Shown here piece after piece: positions 1 through 32,000 of a stretch of DNA of 64,000 nt (position 1 is its first letter; each line of letters begins with the position of its first letter). A model generated the notes under the pieces. The model saw only the letters and a list, made by a program, of their open reading frames with translations, did no database searches and was not told where the DNA came from. The translations under genes were made by a program, and so were the position numbers. Source of the stretch: Siphlonurus alternatus (lineage: Eukaryota; Arthropoda; Insecta; Ephemeroptera; Siphlonuridae); NCBI GenBank assembly GCA_949825025.1, contig OX463778.1, positions 20,056,196-20,120,195 of the forward strand, written 5' to 3'.

Positions 1-25
1 CACTGTAACACTTGTACTTGTCTAG

Positions 26-3000
26 GGTCCTGCTCAGTACATCCGGTACACGCCAGCGCAGCAGGGAGCAGCCTTCAACTCGGGGGCCAAGCAGAGGGTG
101 ATCCGAATGGTGGAGCTCCAGTCAGACCCCATGGACCCCCCAAAGTTCAGGTAATGAGAGAAACAATATGAAAGGAGGCAATGACTGACCTCTGTGTGTG
201 TTTCCAGGATCAACCAGAAGATTCCTCGAGGTCCGCCCTCCCCCCCTGCACCAGTAATGCACTCTCCCACTCGCAAGGTCACTGTCAAGGAGCAGAAAGA
301 GTGGAAAATTCCGCCCTGCATTTCCAATTGGAAGAACGCTAAGGTTAGTTTATAGTTAGAGAGTTGAAATACAGTATTTTTTATTTAAGTTTGGCATGGT
401 TCATATAAAATTATCCAATAATCATATTTCTCAATAATTGCATTTAGTGTCATTGTGTTAGGCTGATATTAACCATGGTTAGTGAGAAAGTTGGTTATTT
501 TCCTTCGTGAGTTGCACTCCTCTTCATGCTCAAGCACAACATGATAATTAATTTAGGATCATGCACTAACACTTAACCATAATGCTTACGGGTATGCATA
601 AGCGTTAGAGTTAGGTAGACACATAATCATCTGTCACATTAGAGGACACTAAAGATGCGCCTCCAGCATTACATTTAATCAAGACAAATGAAAGACTATG
701 ATAATTTTGAAATAATTTTTGGAAAGAAAATTAAAGAAAATGTCAGTATGTAATTTTTGAAGACTGTTAAGACATGAATGATGTTATATTAGGTGCTTAA
801 CAGCATCGATATAATTTGTTGACAAGAAGTTCAGACAATCAGTATTTTTCTAATGCATTGTTAAGTCATCTGAAGCTTTTATTATTGAGCTTTCAGAGTT
901 ACAATAATGCTAAATTAAATAGATAGGAAGGTTTTCGCTGACGCCACTACATTATATTAAGTGGAGTTCGATAGTAGGCCTTACTACAGATTTCCTGTTA
1001 TTCTTTGTATGTTCTCAACTTATGATTGATAGATTGTATTTTGTGCAATCAACACATCATTATTTATTTAACAAACCCCTAATGAAATAAAACAGTAATT
1101 CTATCGCCTGTTCACAATTTGAATCATTATAATGTATTCTCGTTTCAGGGTTACACCATTCCTCTAGACAAACGTCTTGCAGCAGACGGGCGAGGGTTGC
1201 AGCAAGTCCATATCAACGAGAACTTTGCCAAGCTGGCTGAGGCTCTGTACATTGCCGACAGGAAGGTAAGTAGGCTGGCGGCTCCCACCTGAAGGCAGCG
1301 TGGTCTGACGAGAAGTTTGTTGTTGACAGGCAAGAGAGGCTGTGGAGATGAGAGCTCAGCTCGAGAAGAAACTGGCACAGAAGGAAAAGGAGAAGAAGGA
1401 GGAGAATCTGAGACAACTTGCCCAGAAAGCTCGAGAGGAAAGAGCGGGCATCAGGACACAGGCTGCTCTTGGTAAGAACAATAGAATTGTAGACTGTGCG
1501 TTATTATATGGTTAGTGCTTGTCTCTTGATTTTTAATAAAATAATAAGAGTAAAATTTACTTGCATCTTTGGTTTGGTATTAATTACTTGAACTGGAGGA
1601 ATTCAATACAGTACCTAGTACTAGACCTGTATCAAAAAATTCTTTCGAACTTGCTGTTATTTTGTAAGATGATGTTATATGTATTTCTCACTAACCATCT
1701 AACCCTGGTTTGCATCAGTAACTGGATAACAACAACCATTGTTAATAAGAAAGTTTATTATCATCCTAGATATCTCCTTCGTAAGTCACTTACCTAAATT
1801 CTGATTCTTGTTACAGAGAAAGACGAGGAGGCCCGTGAGCGTGACCAGATGCGTTATGACCGCCACAAGGATCGCCAGCGAGACAGGAACATCACCCGAG
1901 CAGCCCCCGACAAGAGGTGAGATTGTCGTGATGACATAATGTTTCGCAGACTAACCCCCTATGCCTGCAGGTCGAAGCTGCAGCGAGAACGGGAGCGTGA
2001 CATCAGTGAGCAAATCGCCCTCGGACTGCCAGCTAGGGGACCATCAACAAGTGGAGAGACCCAGTTTGACCAGCGTCTCTTCAACCAGAGCAAGGGAATG
2101 GACAGCGGCTATGCTGACGACGAGGCTTACAACGTCTACGACAAGCCCTGGAGGGACGGAGGAAACATGGGCTCTCATCTGTATCGTCCGTCTCGTAACA
2201 TAGATAAGGATGTCTATGGCGATGATCTAGATAAACTCATAAAAACAAGTCGGTAAGAATGACAATGAATTTCTAGTTTAATCAAATATTATTTTATTGT
2301 AGACTTTAAATCCATAGACAGGCTTGAGTCTGAATGTCTAATTCATATAAAAATACTGTATAACTAATGTAAGTCATGAGTGTAACTTGTAATTATGGTT
2401 CATAGCAGAATTGTGACCTTTTTTCTGTAATATATAAAAAACTGGTGGCTTTCCAAACTATAAATTGTTGCAAAAATATGGAAATGAAATCCAATGTTCT
2501 AACTTTTGTTTGAAAAATATATTACACTTTCTATTGATAATGTGAGTTCTGCAGCATAATGGGAATGAGCTCTTCCTACTAACAATAAGTAGCTCATATT
2601 TTTACAATAGTGCCTCACCCATTTTTTTTCTTCATGTATTGCATAAAGAGTTTTGAAAAACTATACTGTTTTTAAAAAAAAAAGGAAAAAAGCAATAAAC
2701 AGCACTCTTCTTCTATAAACCAGCAGACCACTTTAGAGATAATTTCAGCAAGAATTGTGCTACAGAAGTGCTAGATTTATCAATAAATTCCAATGTTTAA
2801 ATTATTTGTCGAAAACAAATTGTTACTATACTTTCTCTTGTTTCTGTAGGTTTGTGCCAGACAAGGAGTTCAGTGGGACGGACCGAGCAGCTGCCTCTCG
2901 CAGCGGTCCTGTGCAGTTTGAGAAGGATGAAGAGGATCCCTTCGGTCTGGACCAGTTCTTGACGCAGGCCAAGCGGTCAAGTAAACGTCCCAAGGATGAC

Positions 3001-3069
3001 CGTGACAAACGCACAGACGACAGAGACAAGCGGACAGATGACCGCGACAAGCGACGGCGCAAGGATTAA
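26..3069 (+). CDS. SNW1: SNW domain protein (SKIP/Bx42), 3' part of gene
   Basis: Partial gene, seven exons: 26-150, 208-343, 1149-1265, 1330-1471, 1817-1916, 1971-2252 and 2850-3069, ending in TAA. Joined, they give 373 residues in one frame with GT-AG borders throughout. The upstream exons are outside the window. The translation holds the SNW domain core, with motifs such as IRYTPAQQGAAFNSG, GPPSPPAPVMHSP, WKIPPCISNWKNAKGYTIPL and FAKLAEALYIADRKAREAVE, followed by a basic coiled segment, RAAPDKRSKLQR and DQRLFNQSKGMDSG. The C-terminus holds RFVPDKEFSG and a charged end with the heptad DDRDKRT repeated nearly three times. Known family role: SNW1/SKIP (Prp45 in yeast) is a component of activated spliceosomes and a transcription co-regulator in the nucleus. 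The intron at 1917-1970 is only 54 bp. The 3' end converges on the MRCK gene. Identification is secure. Confidence 0.97.
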
Positions 3070-4745
3070 AAATTTGTATGACTGTTCTTGGTTCTTCTTG
3101 CAGTGCAACTGCACCATCATACAATCTTCGATAGACTCACCATATTGGTTTTGTTCTATGTACTCTTAACAACACAAAGACTTTGTAATAAAGTAATTGT
3201 TTCTGATTTAACAATCGGAATAAGAATGCATTGCAAGACTAGTTTTGAAAACTGCTTAGATATCAAATTTTAATTTTTTAATTTCAGCAAATAGTATTGG
3301 CTTTTTCATTGTTTATATATGATAAGTACTTTACTATATACTTTATGTATTAAGTTTTAGTATATCTGTTTAAATTTCAAATTTATTACTCCAAGTATCA
3401 AGAAATTTAATTGGTTATATCTTATTTTCTGGAAGCATGTGAACGGGTGCCAGTTTAAGTGCCCTTGAAGGTTTTATATCTATTTGGATTATGTGGCAAA
3501 TTTATGTACTAAAAAATTCAATTTATGCTTCATTTTTCAATTATTGATTTAAACTAAAAGGTACTCTTGCTAGGATTTTTTTTTATTTGTATTTTAAAAA
3601 TATTAATGAAATAGGTGTAAAAATTTGTTTGCTATTTTCAACAAAATAAAAAAAATAAATTGTACCCTACCTTTTTGTTTAGTTGTCTTAATTATGTAAT
3701 TTCTTAATAGTAATACATATTTGTGTAATTAGTAACAACTGAATCATAGTAACTTCATTATCAAATTGAGATAGCTATTACTTTTGTATTTTTACACCTC
3801 ATTTGGTGCAGTTGTTCCTCCGCCCTTTTTTTTTTTTTTTTTTTTTTTTCTATTTGATTTTTTGGGACACTAATAAATAACCTGAGGAAATCAGTAGCAG
3901 TCAGTAAGGTAGGCAACCCACACTTACTGCACTGTACCTTTATTATGGAAAGAATATGATTTCTTTAATATTGCATGCCATGCCTTCATACATGTGAGAC
4001 ATTGACTTTCTTTATTAACTTAGGCAATAAAGGCGAACATTATTGCTGCCTGCTTCACCGGCTGTTACTATGGGGTGCAATACATAATATAACAAATATA
4101 ATCAAATATAATAACAATACCAGTAAAAGGTTGTCTGCATATATTTTATTTATCTACTGTATATGCATCAGAATTTTTTATAGTCTTTGTCCATAAGCTT
4201 CTATAATATTATACTTAACCCATAATATATACTAATTTAGTTTTTCAAGTTATTGCTTTTATTTGCATACAGCAGACATTCTTGCTATAGTTGCTAGTTA
4301 CTGGCATAAGATACATTTAGAATGGAATTAGCATGCAAGGCCGGAGGGCTGTGAGCTAAAATGCCTTTTTTTAATGAATTTATTTATTTCATCTTACTAT
4401 AGCTCATAGCTTTCACTTCGAGAATAAACTAAAAATAATGCCAATGTTATGCTATCAAATATCAAACCATATATCTAAAAAAAAATCTTCCTCACATAGG
4501 CTCTAATCTCCAGAGTGAGAGAAAGAGAAAAGTTGGAGTGGGGCCTGGTGGTTTCACCTGACAAGCAAATTAAGCACCCTCAATTTACTCTTAAAATATA
4601 TGATAATTTTATATTCTCACAACTTTTTTCCCGTCAAAAAGTCAAGAAAATTTGTAATGTTAATGTTATTCAGTATAATTAACACATTGTCCTTGAATTT
4701 TTTAAACGGTTTTAGAACAAATATTAAAGTTTTTTTTTTTTTTGC
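3070..4745. other. Intergenic / SNW1 3' UTR, AT-rich
   Basis: No coding exon is visible. The stretch contains the probable SNW1 3' UTR, a poly-T run at about 3828-3850 and short AT-rich simple repeats. Open frames here have no recognisable protein content. Confidence 0.6.
3187..3192 (+). terminator. AATAAA polyadenylation signal, SNW1
   Basis: AATAAA lies about 118 bases after the SNW1 stop codon and is the first canonical hexamer downstream. Another AATAAA-rich stretch near 3643-3658 could serve a longer 3' UTR. The call rests on position and consensus only. Confidence 0.5.
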
Positions 4746-4749
4746 TTAA

Positions 4750-5517
4750 GGGTAAGATAACACGAACAATAGTCCCATTTGATTAAGGTAGAGATAACGT
4801 CGAACAGCTGTTTGACGTAATCCCCTTTGATTAACATGTAAATAACCTTTTAGCAAATTTACAAAAATTCTGAAATTTTTTTGAGAGGTCGTAGATATTA
4901 GTGCCTAAAAGCAATCGAAAAAGTTTCAAAAACATTTAACGAGCTGATTTTTTTAAATTAATTTTTTAGTTTGGCTCTCCATGGGAAAGCCCTATAAATT
5001 AAAAAAATTAATTAAAAAAAATTGGCTCGTTAAATTGTTTTGAATTTTTTTCGATGGCTTTTAGGCACTAATATCTTCTGCCTCTCAAAAAAATTTCAGA
5101 ATTTTTGTCAATTTGCTAAGGTTTACATGTTAATCAAAGGGGATTACGTCAAACAGCTGTTTGGCGTTATCTCTACCTATTAACATGTAAACCTTAGCAA
5201 CCTCATAATAATTCTGATTTTTTTTTTGAGAGCAGTTCTTGGCACCAAAAAAATGTGGAAAAAATTTCAAAACAATCGGACGATCCAATTTTTTAAAATT
5301 AATTTCTTTATATAGTTTAGGTCTCCATAGGAAAGCCCTATACTGAAAATTTAAAAAATTCATTTAAAAAAATTGGATCGTCCGATTCTTTTGAAATTTT
5401 TTCCACATTTTTTTGGTCTCAAAAAAAAAAAATTCAGAATCATCATGAGGTTGCTAAGGTTTACATGTTAATCAAATAATGGGACTACAACAATCGATCG
5501 TTCGTGTTATCTTACCC
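4750..5517. mobile_element. TTAA-flanked foldback element, outer copy
   Basis: The two ends are inverted copies: GGGTAAGATAACACGAAC on the left and its reverse complement on the right. Both are flanked by TTAA (4746-4749 and 5518-5521), which fits a TTAA target-site duplication. The arms are complementary over most of their length. A second foldback (4787-5179) sits inside the left arm and interrupts pairing that resumes at 5180. It encodes no protein. It is a non-autonomous MITE-like element sharing its terminal motif with copies at 35820, 36877 and 42377. Confidence 0.85.
4787..5179. mobile_element. TTAA-flanked foldback element nested in the 4750-5517 element
   Basis: This is a long palindrome with ends GGTAGAGATAACG and its complement CGTTATCTCTACC, flanked by TTAA at 4783-4786 and 5180-5183. 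The arms share CAGCTGTTTG and CCCCTTTGATTAACATGT in inverted orientation and are nearly complementary to a centre near 4980. It splits the outer element at GATTAACATG, so it inserted later. It is non-coding. Confidence 0.8.
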
Positions 5518-5919
5518 TTAAAGCTGGAGCCATATATATATAACATCACTACTTTTTACATTAATATACCTAAAATAGTGTATTTTTGTGAGTAATTCAG
5601 GTTTAATTAATTGTCAGTTAAGGCCCCACTCTAACTTACTTTTTTGGAATACTTTTTTCTGAGAACCTATATGATGTGAGAAAGATTTATTTCTTATTTT
5701 GATATATGGAGGAGTATATTTCAAGTCTATTTCTTGAAAATACCTACTATTTTTTAATTTGTTGTGTTACCTCGACTTTAATTAAATGTCACTAAAACAT
5801 TATTGTGAGGTAGAAGTTTTATGATGAACTTGCATGAGCAAATAATTTTAGTTGGCACAACTCAACAAAGGTTTTCAGAAATAGTTTTTCTTTTTATAGA
5901 ACACATATATATATATATA

Positions 5920-6107
5920 CAGTAAAAACTTGTTATTACGTCAAAGTCAAGGGACCCAGGAAATTGGGTTTACCTTATATCGAGTATACCTTATATCAAG
6001 TTTTTCCTATACCTGCAATACTAATTATTTTTTACGGGACCTTTACTCCGTTACTCAACATCGAATTTTTACCTTATAACAAGTTACTTAATAACAAGTT
6101 TTTACTG
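5920..6107. mobile_element. Tigger/pogo-like MITE, copy 1
   Basis: The 188 bp element starts CAGTAAAAACTTGTTATTA and ends with the inverted copy, flanked by TA on both sides. The CAGT start, TA duplication and internal motifs resembling TTACCTTATATCAAG are typical of Tc1/mariner-class (pogo/Tigger) derivatives. A diverged second copy is at 44539-44725. It is non-coding. Confidence 0.75.
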
Positions 6108-8310
6108 TACTGTATACATGATGAAAAATTTATTTAAGGTATTTGAAACTATTAATTATAATCAACAATTTTTTATTTTTGAATTAAATATTTTATTTAG
6201 AATCCATACTTTGGTGAGATTTTTTAAATGTTTTATTATTATTCATACATAAAGGTTTTTCAAAAACCTCAAATTCTGGTAAAATGAAGTCATTGTACAG
6301 TCCTGGAATTAAGCCAGAATTATTAATTTTTTTTTTTTTGTTTACTGTCTATCATTAAATTAATTAATACATTATGTTCACACCTTATGCTACAATCACA
6401 AACCACAGCTACTTTTAATTGATTTTTTTTTATCCTTAAATTTATATAATAATTATTTTTAAAAAATATAACACAATAACAGGATAAATTAAAACTTAAA
6501 TAAAAGTTAAAAATGAAATAAATTATTTTGTTAACAGAAAAAAAAATTAGAAGGTCCCAAAAATAATCGTCCATATTGTCTTAGTAGATTTCACTGGCAA
6601 GGTTAAATAGTCCTCAGCTGTAATAGAAACCTGCAAGAGAGTGCATAGAAGAAAAGAGAGAAAGAGAGACATAGAAAGAAATATTAAGTGAATAGCGACA
6701 ACCTTTTAAACACTGCCAACTAAATAAATACTAAATCAGGAAGAATCCAATGGGTTGAAGTTCCCAAAAATTTTACCCGATTTATATCTATCTACAGTGT
6801 AATTATCTAATAAATAATTTGAAGATTCTAAACTTTCAGTAAGAATCTTATTTGCAGCCTTCTGTCACCGGATGGTTTCTTACACACTAATGATTGCACT
6901 ACTGTGGTTACTTTGATCAGCTGGGGATGATTAGGTACATTGTTTGGGAGCCGTAACATAAGATTAAAAGAGGGAAAAAATTACAATTCTTACAGTCAAT
7001 CAGAATTATTGCTATAAAAATTTTCATATAAAAAAAAGGACAATAAAATTTTCCCCATTTAATTAATATCTTTAAAAAATACCATACAAATTAAAAAAAT
7101 TAAAACAAGTCTCAATAAAATAGAGTACAAAATTTTTGGCTATAAAAGCATTTTAAATTATTTAGTTGGCAGAGTATATCTGGTCATTTTGATTTTAAAA
7201 GAATCTCTTCATATAATTGTACTTATTCAAAATACTATGCATAATAACATTTTTTTTATGATCTACATTAGTTTTCCTACATAGTACATATTCAAATAAA
7301 ATTCACATGCTAAGATATATATTTTTTTGTTGTTGCTAAATTAACCATTTTAAAAGGTTAATTACAAGATATTACTACACACTGAAATGTTGCTGTTGTG
7401 CAATAAGGAACAGGGTATTAGGGAAATAATTTAGTAATAATATAACATTAGGGCACTCAGATCTTTATGTAGTCGTTGGTAAGTTTTACTTCAAAAACAA
7501 TATAAAAAAAATTGTTGAATTGAAGATTAAATTTACTAAACTACTATAGAAATTGGTCAAAAATAAACCCAAATAAAAAGAAATATTAAGTACATAAAGG
7601 AAGATAATAAAAATATTGATACTGTGGTCTGAGCAATATTTCCCATTAATTAGCTTGGAGATACGTAATAATAAAAAGTCCTGTATAATATTTTACACAC
7701 TTTGAGATATGATTCAAAAGTGAAAGGCCCGAATGAAGCATCAACAACAGATACTTCTGATACTACTGCTTTTAAATATTGTCGTCTGACATAATTACAC
7801 TCCTCCTAGTTTCACATTGTCATTCCGTTAATTATCCTCATCATTAAATTACAATTCAATCACTTGGAACCTACAATCTAAATACCTTTGTGCCAGCTCT
7901 ATGTAATTTATTTGAATTTAAACCCATCATATTTGCCAGTATATTTTATCAGGTATCATTCATATTACTTTTTTAAAAAAAGATTTGACTCTTATTAAAA
8001 AAAAATGTACACTATATAAAAAGGAAGAAATATAATAGTAATAATTATTATTTGACTAGTGTTAAGCTCTCTCTTTTTTTTACATTGCAAACATTTAAAA
8101 AAAAAATATTAAATATTATGCTAAGAATAATACAAAGAGAGCAAATATTTATAATAATAATAATATTAATATAATAATAACTAAAATTATCAAACTTTTA
8201 TTGTGATAAAAATTTTAAGCTAGCAAAAAAAAAAATTTTTTTAAAATATTGGAGTAATGATATCTTTTGTAGATAAATCGTTGTTTCATGACCCATTTTT
8301 TCTTGTAGCG
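6108..8310. other. AT-rich intergenic DNA downstream of MRCK
   Basis: I see no gene. There are many A/T homopolymers and short AT repeats. The right end (about 8197-8310) is the probable MRCK 3' UTR, including an AATAAA on the minus strand. Confidence 0.55.
8197..8202 (-). terminator. AATAAA polyadenylation signal, MRCK
   Basis: On the minus strand AATAAA occurs about 166 bases past the first MRCK stop and about 109 bases past the second in-frame stop. It is the nearest canonical hexamer downstream. The call rests on consensus and position. Confidence 0.5.
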
Positions 8311-8367
8311 TCAGAGGGAGGGCAGGGAGGTGGCGGAAGCACTAGACGCGTCATCGTCGTCACCAGA

Positions 8368-29457
<21,090 letters not shown>

Positions 29458-30004
29458 ACTGCTACTTTATCTAATTATAAACATTTCCTTATTAGTGCTG
29501 TGCATACAGTATCAAAATATAGTTACAGTATGTCTATATTATGAAGCAATAATGTGAACAGTAACTTGATCCAAGTATTTTAATTCATTATTTTTTTTTT
29601 TTTTTTTTTAGACTGCAGTATCGTTATTTGTAATAAAATGATGAACTACTGTAATATATTCTAGTTATAAACAAATCATTATTCATCATACCATGTACGT
29701 AGAGTCCTGTCAGCTGCTAGTACAAAGGTACTACAGTACAGTACCTGTAGTTTTTGCTACTAACAGAGAACTATGGTAACCACAATTGGTGCGATTCTCA
29801 AAGAAGTTACTCAGCAAGATAACCAGCTTTCTCAATATCTGTACAGTATATAGTGCCACTAAATTAGTCTAACACTAATCAAATTAATGAAAAACCTGGG
29901 TTTCTTCTTTTGTGAAATGAGCCCAATATTTTTATTTGCATACCGGTCTGACTTTACTACTTGGATTGATATTAAAGCTGATTGGCAGAAGCGGAGATCT
30001 CCGA

Positions 30005-30081
30005 CCAATCAGAAAATTCGTTTTATTTTCTAATTTTGATTTTATTAAGAAATTCTTAGTCAGAGCCAATCAGAAAATTCG
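30005..30081. promoter_or_regulatory. Paired CCAAT-type direct repeats upstream of MRCK
   Basis: CCAATCAGAAAATTCG occurs exactly twice, at 30005-30020 and 30066-30081, about 550 bp upstream of the MRCK start codon. On the MRCK strand these are inverted CCAAT boxes 61 bp apart. A role in an MRCK promoter is inference from position; they could equally be part of a small duplicated repeat. Confidence 0.25.
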
Positions 30082-30460
30082 AAAGTTCCATTCTGGAAAG
30101 ACTCTGACAATCGTGTACAGACAGGTCTGCGTTGATACTGCTGTGAGGGACAGATAATGAATGAAATACCGTACTGTATTATTAAAATATTGTTTACAAA
30201 CAACCTTAAAATACTTGCAGCTTGTAAAAGATTTTCACTAGTTCCCCAATTACCAGATACTTCAAGATGCACAGAAAAATATTTGAAGAAAAACCAACAC
30301 AAGAGAGAATCAGAATGCATTTTCTTTTAATTTATGATTCACTACACATTGATAAGGTACTGTATGTACACTGCTGGGGGGAGAAAGGCCAAGGCTCTAG
30401 TACCAGAAGTTTTAAACATAAAAGCAATTTCTTTCATCACCTTGTTATGTGCTAAAAACA

Positions 30461-30618
30461 TTGGGGGGCATTCACAAAGCACTTTAACTCCCACTTTAGC
30501 CTCTATTTTTATCCCTGGTGCTAAACTATGAGCTTAAGATGGTTAGCCCCTGGTTTAGTACCAGGGATAAAAATTGAGGGTAGAGTGGGGGTTAAAGTGC
30601 TTTGTGAATGCCCCCAAT
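30461..30618. mobile_element. Short foldback MITE with ATTCACAAAGC ends
   Basis: GGGGGCATTCACAAAGC on the left and its complement on the right, with arms complementary over about 45 bases each (CTTTAACTCCCAC, TTTTATCCCTGGT). The terminal core ATTCACAAAGC is shared with the element at 50861-50998. It is non-coding. Confidence 0.75.
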
Positions 30619-30631
30619 TATAGATATATAT

Positions 30632-30672
<41 letters not shown>

Positions 30673-30687
30673 TATATTATAGATATA

Positions 30688-31430
30688 CAGGGTGTCCACA
30701 GAAATTGTCCCGAATTGGCAGTCAAATTAAAGTATGAAGCAGGATGGTAACATGAACATGTTATACATCAAATTAAAGCTCAACAATCAACATTTTCAAA
30801 ATTGTGAGCAAAAAAGCATTGTGTGGACTTGTTTTCTTTTGAAACAAAAAAGGAACAAAAATGGCCGTTTCTGAGCTCAAAACTCTGAAGAATCAGCTGT
30901 CATCTCAAAGAGATTGTCCTATTTAATTATTCGCTTGAATAAAAATTTACCCACACAATTTACCACAAGGCTTCTCCGCATGAGCACCAACCGCTGGTAA
31001 ACCCGGCACACGCCCGGACAGGCCTCCAGTTCTCGCCACACGTTGCCAGAATTGCCGGCGTGATTAATCTGATTGTTGTGGTGATGAGAACTGGAGGCCC
31101 GTCTGGACGTGTGCTGGGGGGTATGAACGATGCTCATGTGGAGAGGCCTTGTGGTAAATTGTGTGGGTAAAATTTTATTCAAGTGAATAATTAAATTAGG
31201 ACAATTTCTTGGAGATGACAGCTGATTCTACGGAGTTTGGAGCTCAGAAACGGCCATTTTTGTTCCTTTTTCGTTTCAAAAGAACACAAGTCCACGCAAT
31301 GCTTTTTTGCTTACAATTTTGAAAATGTTGATTGTTGAGCTTTAATTTGATGTATAACATGTTCGTGTTACCATCGTGCTTCATACTTTAATTTGCCTGT
31401 CAGTTCGGGACAATTTCTGTGGACACCTTG
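30688..31430. mobile_element. 743 bp foldback element with CAGGGTGTCC ends and TA duplication
   Basis: CAGGGTGTCCACAGAAATTG at the left and the complement at the right, each flanked by TA. The two arms are inverted copies for roughly 300 bases each, with scattered mismatches, and meet near 31060. No transposase frame is present. The TA duplication suggests Tc1/mariner-class mobilisation; the family assignment is inference. Confidence 0.8.
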
Positions 31431-31857
31431 TACATTATTTCATGTTTCTATAATGATGTATTTTTTGCTTAAAAAAATTGCTGCGGTTTTTAAATCTCAT
31501 TTGACCAGTATTGGTATGATACTAGTGCCTTGGCCTTTTCTCCTTCCGGCAGTGTACTTATAATTGTTCCATACTTCATCTTGCTAGGCGCATCATACAT
31601 ACTGCAATTGTCAATTAATTTAGTAACTGGTGTTATGAAGACAACGTGGATTTAATAATAATAATAATGGATTTGACACTGCATGAGGCTAATGCCTAAT
31701 ACGTAGTATATTGTTGAGATACCAAGATAAATTCTGGACCAATATTAACAACTAGAAGATGTTGGAAACTTTGATACACTGTATTGGAAAATAAATTATT
31801 TAACCAATATTTTAGACAACCACTCTAATATTTTGAGACTGAGTAAATGTTTAACTT

Positions 31858-32000
31858 ACCACAATCAGTGAGGTTTCCACACATCACTTGCTGGCATCAT
31901 AGTAGCAGACCGTAGTCAGATATAAGTATTCTTTGACCATGATGTTGTGATTTTGTTTGCTAAATAGTTGATCAGTTGGTGAGAGCCTACGGGAATAATA
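31858..32000 (-). other. Possible MRCK 5' non-coding exon
   Basis: A strong minus-strand donor (TTGTG then GTAAGTT) at 31860-31854 and an acceptor (CTGTATGCACAG) at 29498 just upstream of the MRCK start codon would allow a 5' UTR exon ending at 31860 to splice to 29497. No start of transcription can be placed, so this is a weak suggestion. Confidence 0.25.

Noticed and set aside
1151..1416. Minus-strand frames over SNW1 exons
   Set aside because: They are antisense shadows of SNW1 coding sequence.
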